DNA from: Alistipes sp.
Lineage (GTDB): Bacteria; Bacteroidota; Bacteroidia; Bacteroidales; Rikenellaceae
Assembly: GCA_017403125.1 (NCBI GenBank)
Contig: JAFQOR010000023.1
Span: 1-64,000, forward strand
Length of the DNA stretch: 64,000 bases
Reading direction: 5' to 3'
Every line of letters begins with the position of its first letter. Position 1 is the first letter of the stretch. Below are positions 42,516 to 52,658 of the stretch, one piece after another. The notes beneath the pieces were generated by a model, which was not told the origin of the DNA, did no database searches, and saw only the letters and a program-made list of their open reading frames with translations. The translations under genes were made by a program, and so were the position numbers.

Positions 42516-43502
42516 ATGCGCCCTCAAACATTGGATAGACCCACCGTCGAGAGTGGCGTCAAGTGGTTTGTAATCGTCAATCCCGTTGCCGGCTCGGGCA
42601 AGGGATTGGACGATTACCCGCAAATATCGAAGCTCCTGCGCGACAGCGGCATAGCATGCGAGGCGGTATTCACCGAGCATAAGTGCCACGCCACGGAGCT
42701 CACGGTGTTTGCCATCGAAAAGGGCTTTCGCCATATCATCGTCGTAGGTGGCGACGGCACGCTGCACGAGGTAGTAAACGGACTCTTCATCCAGAAGCGT
42801 GTTGCCCCTACGGAGGTCACCGTGGCGGTCATAGCCGTTGGTACGGGCAACGACTGGATACGCATGTATGGCATCCCCACGCACTACTCCGAGGCTATAC
42901 GCGCCTTGAAGGAGGGATACACCTTCCTGCAAGATGTCGCCGAGGTGGAGTACGAGGAGTCGCATTATCGCCAGATGCGCCACATGGCAAATGTGGCAGG
43001 CATGGGCTTCGATGCCGTAGTAAACTTCGCCTACCAGCGCAAGAAGGCAAAGGGCAAGACGGGCAAGGGTGTCTATCTGTGGTGCATGATACGCTCGTTC
43101 TTCAAACACAAGTCCACGGGTGTGAAGATATGGGTCGATGACCGCTTGGTCTTCAACAACCTGATATTCAGCATCGCCATAGGTATCGGTAAGTACAACG
43201 GTGGCGGTATGCAGCAGCTTCCGGCAGCCGTTGCCGACGACGGATTGCTGGACATCACAATGATTAAGCCCATGCACTGGTGGCAGGTGTTGTTCCGCAT
43301 GCGTCGCCTCTACAACGGTACCATCTACTCGATAGGGCACATCCTGCACGCACAGGGCAGCAAGATACGCATAGAGTCGTCGCCCGAAACGCCGTTGGAG
43401 GTAGATGGCGAGTGGCTTGGTGGCACCCCCGTAGAGTTCAGAGTGCTACACCGCGAGGTGCGTGTCATAGTGAACAAGTCCTTCCTTGCGAAGCTGAAAT
43501 AG
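42516..43502 (+). CDS. Diacylglycerol/lipid kinase family protein
   Basis: A 328-residue protein with the DAGK catalytic motifs VIVNPVAGSGKG (21-32), IVVGGDGTLHEVVNG and AVGTGNDWIR, followed by the C-terminal beta domain (MGFDAVVNFAY, LDITMIKPMHWWQV). It belongs to the YegS/DgkB/LCB5 superfamily, which phosphorylates lipids such as diacylglycerol or sphingoid bases. Bacteroidota make sphingolipids, so that substrate is possible but not shown. It is 17 bp after pepD. Confidence 0.88.
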   Translation: MRPQTLDRPTVESGVKWFVIVNPVAGSGKGLDDYPQISKLLRDSGIACEAVFTEHKCHATELTVFAIEKGFRHIIVVGGDGTLHEVVNGLFIQKRVAPTEVTVAVIAVGTGNDWIRMYGIPTHYSEAIRALKEGYTFLQDVAEVEYEESHYRQMRHMANVAGMGFDAVVNFAYQRKKAKGKTGKGVYLWCMIRSFFKHKSTGVKIWVDDRLVFNNLIFSIAIGIGKYNGGGMQQLPAAVADDGLLDITMIKPMHWWQVLFRMRRLYNGTIYSIGHILHAQGSKIRIESSPETPLEVDGEWLGGTPVEFRVLHREVRVIVNKSFLAKLK

Positions 43503-43537
43503 GCGCTTCGGTAGCGCAAGACTGTGGTAGCGAGATT

Positions 43538-43651
43538 GGGAGGGTAAGGAGTATAATGATATTAGGGAAAATAGGGAATTTAGGGAGAAATGGCGTAATA
43601 GCCTTAAACGCTCTCTAAATTCCCTAAATTCTTTATCCTCCCTAACTCACA
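43538..43651. repeat. Hairpin repeat family member 2 (downstream of the lipid-kinase gene)
   Basis: The left arm around 43562-43589 (ATAGGGAATTTAGGGAGA) pairs with 43611-43630 (CTCTCTAAATTCCCTAAA). The bases 43616-43637 are the inverse of the 10472-10493 core. Confidence 0.8.
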
Positions 43652-43713
43652 AATCACGCACGAATCACGCATACCCCACCCCCGTGATTGCGTGATTCCG
43701 TGATTTGCGTGAT
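43647..43713 (-). repeat. GTGATTC element, inverted copy
   Basis: The reverse complement of the 44162-44319 unit: AATCACGCACGAATCACGCA, then a C-rich run, then GTGATTGCGTGATTCCGTGA. Confidence 0.8.
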
Positions 43714-44034
43714 TAGTGAGATTAGCACGTAACGACAAAGGAGTGCGAAAATGGAAAACTACCTATGTTTTCCCATTCATCTGTGTGATAGTATCCACGA
43801 AGATAGTAGATAGAGCTGTGGCATCGAGCGTTGTTACAAGGGTCATTAAGGTGCGTAGTAACCATCGTGTAGTTGATGCCGAGAGGGTGGGTACGGTTAG
43901 ATAAATTGTTGATATTAAGGTTGTTGACAAGTATTCGGGGCTTGATATTCTCTCTACGCTCCCTATACTCATTTAATTGCCTAAACTCACTGCGATGGCT
44001 GTGGCTATGTTGGTGATATTGGGGTAGATAGCGA
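43714..44034. other. Centre of the non-coding repeat island
   Basis: About 320 bases with no supported gene. It has a hairpin GGAAAACtacctatGTTTTCC at 43754-43773. Open frames here are short and have no family resemblance. Together with the flanking repeats it forms a 0.9-kb gap between the lipid-kinase gene and the protease gene. Confidence 0.5.
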
Positions 44035-44150
44035 GGTTGGTGAGGTTAGTGAAGTTAGGAAATTTAGAGAGAGTGTTAGGGTTGCTGTGCCTACCTTAAA
44101 CTAAACTCCCTACTCTCCCTAAATTCATTAAACTTCCTACTCTGTTGAAA
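44035..44150. repeat. Hairpin repeat family member 3
   Basis: The left arm AAGTTAGGAAATTTAGAGAG pairs imperfectly with CTCCCTAAATTCATTAAACT in the right half. It is diverged from members 1 and 2 but has the same words and length. Confidence 0.7.
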
Positions 44151-44161
44151 CTCCCAACCCA

Positions 44162-44319
44162 ATAACGCGAATCACGGAATCACGGAATCACGGGGGGTAG
44201 GGGTGCGTGATTCGTGCGTGATTGGCGAGTGATTGGGAGCGTGATTGATAACGCGAATCACGGAATCACGGAATCACGGGGGGTGGGGTGCGTGATTCGT
44301 GCGTGATTGGCGAGTGATG
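44162..44319 (+). repeat. GTGATTC element, two direct copies of 86 bp
   Basis: Copies begin at 44162 and 44248 with ATAACGCGAATCACGG; each has three ATCACGGA words, a G-rich run and GTGCGTGATTCGTGCGTGAT. The second copy is shorter at its 3' end. Confidence 0.88.
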
Positions 44320-44344
44320 TAGGCGGGCTCGCCCCAACTCCCAC

Positions 44345-44387
44345 CTAAAAAGAGTAGGAGCCGTACCCCATGGGGTGCAGCTCCTAC
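44345..44387 (-). terminator. Terminator of the protease lipoprotein operon
   Basis: Minus-strand stem GTAGGAGC / GCTCCTAC enclosing an ACCCCATGGGGT palindrome, then a T-run. It lies 28 bp past the protease stop. Confidence 0.88.
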
Positions 44388-44414
44388 GGCTTTGCGGATT
44401 ATACGATGCAACGA

Positions 44415-46364
44415 CTATTTAGCGCTGCCATAACCCGAGAACGGATGTATCGAAACCACGTAGCATGCTCCATATCGCGTATCGCCAGTGAGCTTGATAT
44501 TCGAATTGCCATCAGCGATTGATACCTGATACTCGTTGAGCAACGGCGTCTTGGGCTCTTTAACCAAGTCATCCGAGTCGGTAATCCACAGACGTGTTAC
44601 AAGACCCGTAGCATTATCAATCTCGTAGCCCCACAAGGTGGTTGCGTGGTGTGCCGAATAGAGGTTCGACGAGAGGCTGATGGTCAAACCCGCCATTCCG
44701 TGTTCGAAGGCCTCAACGACCAACTTCGAGAAGTGTGCCAAGCGCTCTACGCCCACCAAATCGGTGCCATTACCCCACTCCATATAGTTGTTGTAGCATG
44801 TAGCATAACCAACTGTACTCTCGTAACCACGATACATGTAGGGCGTCACATCGCTCCAAATATCCTTCCAGTATCCACCTTCGGTAAGGGGTACGGCCTG
44901 CGAGCCCGGCGAGGCATACTCTCCTCCGTTCAGCACACCCTCAAAGTACCAGGGGATAGCCTGCTCCATGTGACCGCCCTTTCCATTATCCCACTCGGTG
45001 TGGTAAACCTCCATCAATGCCAACTCATAGGGCCCGAAACTCTCATAGCTCTTGGTACCGGGACCCGAGACAGCCGTAGCAGGCAACGTGTTTCCCGCTG
45101 CAACATAGCGGTCTTGGAACCACTGAATCATGTTTGAAGAGGTTGCTGCCCAACACATGTTTATATCGCCATTGTCACCGGCAGCCTTCTTATTAACATC
45201 ATACCATCCCGAAGTGAGCGTTACGCCATCGGCAAATACAGTCGTAAGACCCGTCTCGGTGACTGCCTCCGCGCTGATTGTTATCTCGTTTGACTTAACA
45301 TCGCCCTTCATTGCATATACAACATAGTCGCCAGCTGCGGTTGTCACAAACTTATTACCGTTGAGAACGCCTCCATCAACATAGATTATCGATGAGTCGG
45401 TAACATCCACGCCCTCCTGCGTCACGCTAAACTGCGTAAAGTCAATGCCATTTGCCTTGATTGTAAGCTCGGTAGCCGTAAGCTCGATAGGCTTCTCTAC
45501 CTCCTCCTGCTTCGCAGTAGCCTTGACCTCCACCGTGTTCGACTTAACACCGTCATAGACAGCGAAGAAGCGATAGTCACCCGCCGTAGTCGTAGTGAAG
45601 CTCGCACCATCGACTACCTGAGCTGAGTTCGTGCCAACCTCGCACCAGATATCGCTCTGGAAGGTTATATCCTCCTCGCCAAGAAAGACCGTAAACGTTA
45701 CCGCGTCGTTGCCGTCTGCCACAATCTCCGACTTCGAGGCTTGGAGATAGGGCTCATCGGGCTCTGGTGCTGCCACCGCCTTAACCTCCACCGTGTTCGA
45801 CTTAACACCGTTATATACAGCGAAGAAGCGATAGTCACCCGCCGTAGTCGTAGTGAAGCTCGCACCATCGACTACCTGAGCTGAGTTCGTGCCAACCTCG
45901 TACCAGATATCGCTCTGGGAGGTTATATCCTCCTCGTCGAGAAAGACCGTAAACGTTACCGCGTCGATGCCGTCTGCCACAATCTCCGACTTCGAGGCTC
46001 TGACATAGGGCTCGCCGGGTGTCTGGGGCGCTAAAACCTCAACCTCAACAATATTGGACTTCACGACACCGTGCATGGCAAAGAACGAGTATGTGCCCAC
46101 CTGCTCGGTAACAAAGGTGTTATCAACCAACTGCTCGTTGCCGGCAGCAGTAGAGCGATAGAATGTTGCCGACGAGGTTACATCCTCGCCATCCAACACA
46201 GCCGTAAACGTCACACTCTCGCCAGCAAAGACCTCGCTGCCATCTGCCGTGAGCGTGAGTTTCGGCTCATCGACGGGCTCGTTCATCGCGGGCTCCTCTT
46301 TGCTCTCGCAGCCAAGCAAACCCGCTGCAAGAAACATCATTAAATATAAATATAGGTTCTTCAT
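44415..46364 (-). CDS. IdeS/Mac-like cysteine protease lipoprotein with Ig-like repeats
   Basis: A 649-residue lipoprotein. The signal peptide MKNLYLYLMMFLAAGLLGC is followed by CESKEEP. Residues about 35-370 are four Ig-like domains (BIG-type); the second and third are nearly identical and arise from a 258-bp duplication. The C-terminal about 260 residues match the peptidase C66 (IdeS/Mac) fold: SGWYDVNKKAAGDNGDINMC with Cys404 in MCWAATSSNM, His573 in AHHATTLWG, and Asp596/598 in ITDSDD. IdeS cleaves IgG in streptococci; the substrate here is not known and an Ig target is only an inference. The 48.5-kb lipoprotein is probably in the same operon. Confidence 0.82.
   Translation of the reverse strand: MKNLYLYLMMFLAAGLLGCESKEEPAMNEPVDEPKLTLTADGSEVFAGESVTFTAVLDGEDVTSSATFYRSTAAGNEQLVDNTFVTEQVGTYSFFAMHGVVKSNIVEVEVLAPQTPGEPYVRASKSEIVADGIDAVTFTVFLDEEDITSQSDIWYEVGTNSAQVVDGASFTTTTAGDYRFFAVYNGVKSNTVEVKAVAAPEPDEPYLQASKSEIVADGNDAVTFTVFLGEEDITFQSDIWCEVGTNSAQVVDGASFTTTTAGDYRFFAVYDGVKSNTVEVKATAKQEEVEKPIELTATELTIKANGIDFTQFSVTQEGVDVTDSSIIYVDGGVLNGNKFVTTAAGDYVVYAMKGDVKSNEITISAEAVTETGLTTVFADGVTLTSGWYDVNKKAAGDNGDINMCWAATSSNMIQWFQDRYVAAGNTLPATAVSGPGTKSYESFGPYELALMEVYHTEWDNGKGGHMEQAIPWYFEGVLNGGEYASPGSQAVPLTEGGYWKDIWSDVTPYMYRGYESTVGYATCYNNYMEWGNGTDLVGVERLAHFSKLVVEAFEHGMAGLTISLSSNLYSAHHATTLWGYEIDNATGLVTRLWITDSDDLVKEPKTPLLNEYQVSIADGNSNIKLTGDTRYGACYVVSIHPFSGYGSAK
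45530..46020 (-). repeat. Near-identical 258-bp tandem duplication inside the protease gene
   Basis: Matching words at 45541 and 45799 (GACTTAACACCGT...CAGCGAAGAAGCGATAG) give a period of 258 bp, 86 codons. Differences are few and scattered. Confidence 0.88.
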
Positions 46365-46432
46365 AACTTTTTAGATATAATCCATAAACAGGATGCTTTT
46401 GAATCTATTTTATCGATATTTTTCTCTTCATG

Positions 46433-48490
46433 CTACTCCACACGGCGCAAAACAATATCGGAGTTGGCAAGGTTCCACAGATACTGCTGGTTGAGCCAAA
46501 TTGCAGGATAGTAAACCGTACCCATGTATTTGTCCGAAGTGTTGTAGTAGGGCTTGATGGTAATGGTGTTGCCATCTTCCGAAACCTCCACCGGGAACGA
46601 GACGTCGGCGTTGTCCTTTGTTGTCGTATCCGTACCAATGAAATAGAGGCAGTTGCCACCAACGGGCGACTCGTTATAGAAGTATTGATTGAGAGCCGTG
46701 GGCATTGTTACCACATCGCCCTCACCAATCTGCAAGAAGAGTTTGGGTCCATAATCGCGGTATGCCAACTCGGGATTATCGTTCCAATATGAGGATGCAC
46801 TCATGTAGTCTGCCGGATAGGGGGTCTCAATGGGGTTCTCCTGATAGTCGGACTGGAACGGCCAATTAAGGATGACAAGACGATTCTGCGAACGATACAT
46901 CTCCTCGCTATACTCATCCACGCCCTGCTGGATAACAACCCTCGCATTGCTGATAGTGCAATCACGATCTTTGGTGTCATAGTATGAGTAGGATACCTCC
47001 CATGTTCCAACCAACGACTCGAACAAATCCGACTCTACGCGCTGGATTTGAGGCAGTGACTCGGTAGAGGCCTCTACGGTCTCCACGCACTCCGCATACT
47101 CGGCATTGGTGGCACGAACGATTGCCGTATATTCCGTATGATACCACAAAAACTCTCGCTCGATAACACATCCCTGCTCCGTGGCGGCTGCGGCAAGCTG
47201 CTCGGCAGTCAAATCTGCACCACGACCAACGATTTCGGAATCGACATAGCCCTTGTCGCGCTCTAAATCTACATCGGCAGTTGTGTTAAAGGCATACTTT
47301 ATCGCATTGGCGTGCTTTGCCTTGATAACAATAGTCATAGACTCATGCTCCTTGTTGGGTGTCGGGTAGATAGATACATCGAGCGTAGGAGGCTCTGCCG
47401 ACGCCTCCAACGTTGTAAACGGAACTGCCACGTAGTTTTCGGCACCATCTGTATCTACGTATGCAACTGCCACATAATAGTTCGATGCAGGCACCAAACC
47501 ACCCCACTCGCTCTCCTTGACCTCTCGCGTGCTATAATAGATTGAGCCCTGCGAACTCTTAATCAACGAGATGAGCTGCGATGCACCATAATTGGTGATA
47601 ATATTGTTGTAGTTATACTCGGGCAAGACATAGATGTAGTAGCTACTTATCGACTCACTCGGCGTGGTTATAATCTTCACAAACGTAGAGCTAATTTCGC
47701 TCAACTCTACCGCTACACTCTCATCCGACTGTGGCTTCGACAACGTCGAAACCTTCTTAACCCTCACTTCGCCGGTTATCGTTCCCTCGGCATCGCACTC
47801 TGCGGCTAATATCCAATACTCAAAGCCCGCCTTGATCGACATCTCTCTGCCGTCATACGAGCCGCCATCGATCCACTTATACGATTTAACGCCCTGCTCC
47901 TCGATACCAAACGAAGCGAGCCATCCAATCTCGGTCGGCTTCGACTCCGGGTCTGTCGGATCTGTGAAGAATGCACTGGCAACGACATCGAACAAATAGG
48001 TACCCTCCATATTGACAGTGAAACTGATAAAGTCGTAACCTACCTCATCAACAACAATGTAGTTGTCGCGCGCCGGCGTCTTGAACTGCAACTTCTGGAC
48101 GCTACTCAACAACGAGTTGGCATCATCGCGCACAACAAGCAAGAGGGTGTAGTCCCAGCCATCATCCAAATCCTCGATGGTGACCGTAACCTTATCCTCG
48201 ACCTTACCCTGGTTGTAGTCGAACCATGTAGGCATATCGGGGACATCAACCTGCTCGACATCCTTTGAGTAGAAGAAACCATAGGTACCGGGCAGTGACG
48301 ACTCAATTTCGAACGAGAAGGTCGTCTCGGTAGTCTCGATAGGGGTTAGCACAACCTCCGGCTTCACCGGGTTATTGGGCTGTGGCTGTGGCTGCGGCTG
48401 TGGCTCCACCTCGGGAGTGTCGCTCTTGCAACCTCCTGCGACAATCGCTACAACGAGCGAAACGAATAATGACAGATAATACTTTCTCAT
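46433..48490 (-). CDS. Surface lipoprotein with fibronectin-like domains
   Basis: A 685-residue lipoprotein. The signal peptide MRKYYLSLFVSLVVAIVAGGC is followed by CKSDTPEVEP and a Pro-Gln linker (PQPQPQPQ). It then has several beta domains of fibronectin type III style (TTFSFEIESSLPGTYGFFYS; FVKIITTPSESISSYYIYVL; MTIVIKAKHANAIKYAFNTT). The final 200 residues, starting about SLVGTWEVSYSYYD, look like a lipocalin-like or calycin-type barrel. No catalytic motif is visible. It is upstream of the protease gene with a 68-bp gap and no terminator, so co-expression is likely. Confidence 0.78.
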   Translation of the reverse strand: MRKYYLSLFVSLVVAIVAGGCKSDTPEVEPQPQPQPQPNNPVKPEVVLTPIETTETTFSFEIESSLPGTYGFFYSKDVEQVDVPDMPTWFDYNQGKVEDKVTVTIEDLDDGWDYTLLLVVRDDANSLLSSVQKLQFKTPARDNYIVVDEVGYDFISFTVNMEGTYLFDVVASAFFTDPTDPESKPTEIGWLASFGIEEQGVKSYKWIDGGSYDGREMSIKAGFEYWILAAECDAEGTITGEVRVKKVSTLSKPQSDESVAVELSEISSTFVKIITTPSESISSYYIYVLPEYNYNNIITNYGASQLISLIKSSQGSIYYSTREVKESEWGGLVPASNYYVAVAYVDTDGAENYVAVPFTTLEASAEPPTLDVSIYPTPNKEHESMTIVIKAKHANAIKYAFNTTADVDLERDKGYVDSEIVGRGADLTAEQLAAAATEQGCVIEREFLWYHTEYTAIVRATNAEYAECVETVEASTESLPQIQRVESDLFESLVGTWEVSYSYYDTKDRDCTISNARVVIQQGVDEYSEEMYRSQNRLVILNWPFQSDYQENPIETPYPADYMSASSYWNDNPELAYRDYGPKLFLQIGEGDVVTMPTALNQYFYNESPVGGNCLYFIGTDTTTKDNADVSFPVEVSEDGNTITIKPYYNTSDKYMGTVYYPAIWLNQQYLWNLANSDIVLRRVE

Positions 48491-48582
48491 AAACCTTATA
48501 GGTTGTTAATAATTAGGTAGTTAAAAAATATTTATTTTTATTGCTTTTATATTCACGTTTTACACAAAACAACATTCGCGGA

Positions 48583-48613
48583 CAAATATATACAAATATT
48601 TTCAAATTTCAAA
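48583..48613 (-). promoter_or_regulatory. Promoter of the lipoprotein-protease operon
   Basis: TTTG, 19 bp, TATATTTG on the minus strand, about 93 bp before ATG 48490. Confidence 0.65.
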
Positions 48614-48652
48614 GTTTTTAACACAAATCGCACATAAGAGCCGGCATACATC

Positions 48653-48683
48653 TTGCGCCGAATATCGTTTTTGACTATCTTTG
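48653..48683 (+). promoter_or_regulatory. Leaderless-type promoter of uvrB
   Basis: TTG, 20 bp, TATCTTTG, then cacc and ATG at 48688. Confidence 0.78.
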
Positions 48684-48687
48684 CACC

Positions 48688-50739
<2,052 letters not shown>

Positions 50740-50760
<21 letters not shown>

Positions 50761-50880
50761 GCTCCACCTTCGACACTGCCGCCAACATCCACCTTGGTGC
50801 AACACAAGCCCGAAGACCTACTAAACCCTCTCTCGAAACAGGCAGCACCTTCGCCACTGCCGCCAACACCTACCCAAAAT
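50740..50880 (+). repeat. 81-bp tandem duplication covering the uvrB 3' end
   Basis: CTAAACCC...CTCGAAA(T/C)AGG...CACCTTCG.CACTGCCGCC starts at 50740 and again at 50821, exactly 27 codons apart. The second copy has CAG where the first has the TAG stop. Confidence 0.85.
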
Positions 50881-51062
50881 AGGCGAATCTCTTCGCACAT
50901 TATTATGCAATAAATGCGCTATATCCGCATATTTATACACAGACAATGGCATAACCCGCACGACACCTCGCAGGCAACATATCGAGCCAAGAATGACAAA
51001 CGTCGCCCCACTAATAGCAGAAGAGAGACATCGGCGAGCCAACAACGGCGAGCCGCGCTCCG
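50761..51062. other. Non-coding spacer between uvrB and the XRE gene
   Basis: About 300 bases between convergent genes. Besides the uvrB duplication it has a TTATACACA word at 50933 and an AT-rich part around 50900-50945. No gene is supported and no clear terminator is seen. Confidence 0.4.
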
Positions 51063-51500
51063 CTAACGAGGCTTATACGAGAGAAAGGTTTTATCCGAGA
51101 AGAAGAGCACGACGCGCTCCACGTCGCCATGCAACTTTTGCGCATCACCAAAAATGAATTCCGGAACACTTTTTTGCTCCTGCGAACTCTCCGAGATTTG
51201 GATATTTTCGTGCGCAGCAAAGAGCGATAGGGGATCGTTCGAACCCACAGCGGGAGCAGGGAGCTCCGAGCCAACAGAGGTCACCCCAGAGCTTCGATAG
51301 ACTACGTCGGAGTCGAGAAGCAGCCAATCCGGATTTACATCGGGAAAGGCTCGCAGAATCTTTACGACCAAATCGAAACTCGGCTTATTACGTCCCGACA
51401 AAATATGGGACAATCCCGACGGCTGTATTCCCAGGTGACGAGCCATGGTCGATGCCGACATCCGCTTATCTTGCAGCAAAAACTCTATCTTCTCCCTCAT
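51063..51500 (-). CDS. XRE-family helix-turn-helix regulator
   Basis: A 145-residue DNA-binding protein. The HTH spans about residues 4-60: KIEFLLQDKRMSASTMARHL, GIQPSGLSHILSGRNKPSFD, then VVKILRAFPDVNPDWLLLD, the usual Bacteroidota XRE ending. The rest is a linker of low complexity and a short C-terminal strand (VERVVLFFSDKTFLSYKPR) typical of this subgroup. Its own promoter has a TTGTAAA/TTTACAA inverted repeat over the -33 box, which suggests autoregulation. Target genes are unknown. Confidence 0.87.
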   Translation of the reverse strand: MREKIEFLLQDKRMSASTMARHLGIQPSGLSHILSGRNKPSFDLVVKILRAFPDVNPDWLLLDSDVVYRSSGVTSVGSELPAPAVGSNDPLSLFAAHENIQISESSQEQKSVPEFIFGDAQKLHGDVERVVLFFSDKTFLSYKPR

Positions 51501-51515
51501 AATCTATATTTTTCA

Positions 51516-51547
51516 CAAATATAAACATTTTATTTTTGTAAACCAAA
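51516..51547 (-). promoter_or_regulatory. Promoter of the XRE gene
   Basis: TTTG, 20 bp, TATATTTG on the minus strand, 15 bp before ATG 51500. Confidence 0.65.
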
Positions 51548-51559
51548 TTTTATTTACAA
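51536..51559. promoter_or_regulatory. Candidate operator TTGTAAA-N10-TTTACAA
   Basis: Perfect 7-bp inverted repeat overlapping the -33 region of the XRE promoter. Half-site words recur through 51980. Confidence 0.6.
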
Positions 51560-52011
51560 GTGTCAAGTTGTAGCGAGTGTTGATAATGTTTACAACTGTA
51601 ACGCACGTCATTATCGTTAAATAGAGATATTGCGTTTATGTCAAATATGGTTTATGTAAAAATTAGATATGTGCTCTATTTAAGCATATTACATCGTTAT
51701 ACACAAAAATAACCCACACGACACACCTAAATACCAAGACAGCTCAATTAGCTGTGTATTTAACTTTATATAGAAAATATATTGTAGCTTGTTTTAAGCG
51801 TATTACGCCACATAATTTAATAATTTAACATGGGCTAAATAGTGATAGATTGCGGCTTAAAGTTGGAGTGTCTCGCTTGTTACGGCTGTAACTTTCAACA
51901 CTCTATTTACAACTCCACTTTGTTTACATTTGTTAATATTGTCGCGGATTTACAATTGTCAATGGATTACATTTGTAATATGGCTTGCTGAATTATTACA
52001 AAATAAATGCG
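51560..52011. other. AT-rich non-coding region with repeated TTTACA words
   Basis: About 450 bases without a gene. TTTACA or TTACAT/TGTAA words occur at about 51590, 51905, 51922, 51949 and 51966 (the last is a palindrome ATTACA-tt-TGTAAT). It also has TGTTGATAA at 51578 and TTATACACA at 51697. It may be a control region for the XRE protein or a replication-linked site; neither is proven. Confidence 0.5.
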
Positions 52012-52050
52012 AAAAAAACATCTTTTCGATAGTTTAAGCGCGAAAAGATG
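52012..52050 (-). terminator. Terminator downstream of the HIT gene
   Basis: Minus-strand perfect 10-bp stem CATCTTTTCG / CGAAAAGATG with a 12-nt loop, then a run of seven T. Confidence 0.85.
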
Positions 52051-52078
52051 CTGACAAGCTATATTATGTTAAAAAGAG

Positions 52079-52114
52079 AGTGGTGCAAATGTTTTCAACA
52101 ACATCTACACCACT
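52079..52114. other. Second hairpin in the HIT gene 3' region
   Basis: AGTGGTG / CACCACT outer arms and ATGTT / AACAT inner arms, without a T-run. It precedes the terminator in the same transcript and may be a processing or stability element. Confidence 0.5.
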
Positions 52115-52152
52115 ACTATACAACGTGTTACGTAGTTATCAACACTGCTATA

Positions 52153-52536
52153 CTAACGCAACGACTCTGCTATTTTTGCAAACTCTTCGGGAGTCAAAGA
52201 GAGCTTCTCACGGGTGAAATCTACATCTTTTTCGCTGTTCATAGGTATCAGATGTATGTGTGCATGGGCTACTTCCAAGCCCAAAACCACCGTTGCAACC
52301 TTCCTACATTGTGTAGTTGCCTGGATTTTCTTCGCAATCTGCTTTGCAAACAGAATCATCCCCTGCAACTCATCGTCTTCGAGGTCGTAGAAATAGTCCA
52401 CCTCGCGCTTGGGAACCACCAAAGTGTGACCCTTGGCAAGAGGTGCAATGTCGAGGAATGCGAAGTAACGCTCGTCCTCTGCAACCTTATAACAGGGAAT
52501 CTCACCTGCTATAATTCGTGAAAAAATTGATGCCAT
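52153..52536 (-). CDS. HIT family nucleotide-binding hydrolase
   Basis: A 127-residue HinT-like protein. The histidine triad HAHIHLIP is at about residues 90-97, and the ARRIIAGEIPCYKV-type start (FSRIIAGEIPCYKVAEDERY) and GHTLVVPKREVDYF are typical. Members hydrolyse nucleoside phosphoramidates. It lies 122 bp downstream of the Rel gene on the same strand; no promoter box is visible between them. Confidence 0.93.
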   Translation of the reverse strand: MASIFSRIIAGEIPCYKVAEDERYFAFLDIAPLAKGHTLVVPKREVDYFYDLEDDELQGMILFAKQIAKKIQATTQCRKVATVVLGLEVAHAHIHLIPMNSEKDVDFTREKLSLTPEEFAKIAESLR

Positions 52537-52658
52537 AATTCTATATCGGTTTTAGAAAAAATTTACTCTATAACTCGTCGCATGCAACACCACCCCACAA
52601 CTCCCCTATCCACCATCGACAACAACCGTTGTAGGCTAAAACTTCGGGCAGGCAAGGT

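Noticed and set aside
43716..43904. Short frame in the repeat island
   Set aside because: No family resemblance, no ribosome site and flanked by non-coding repeats.
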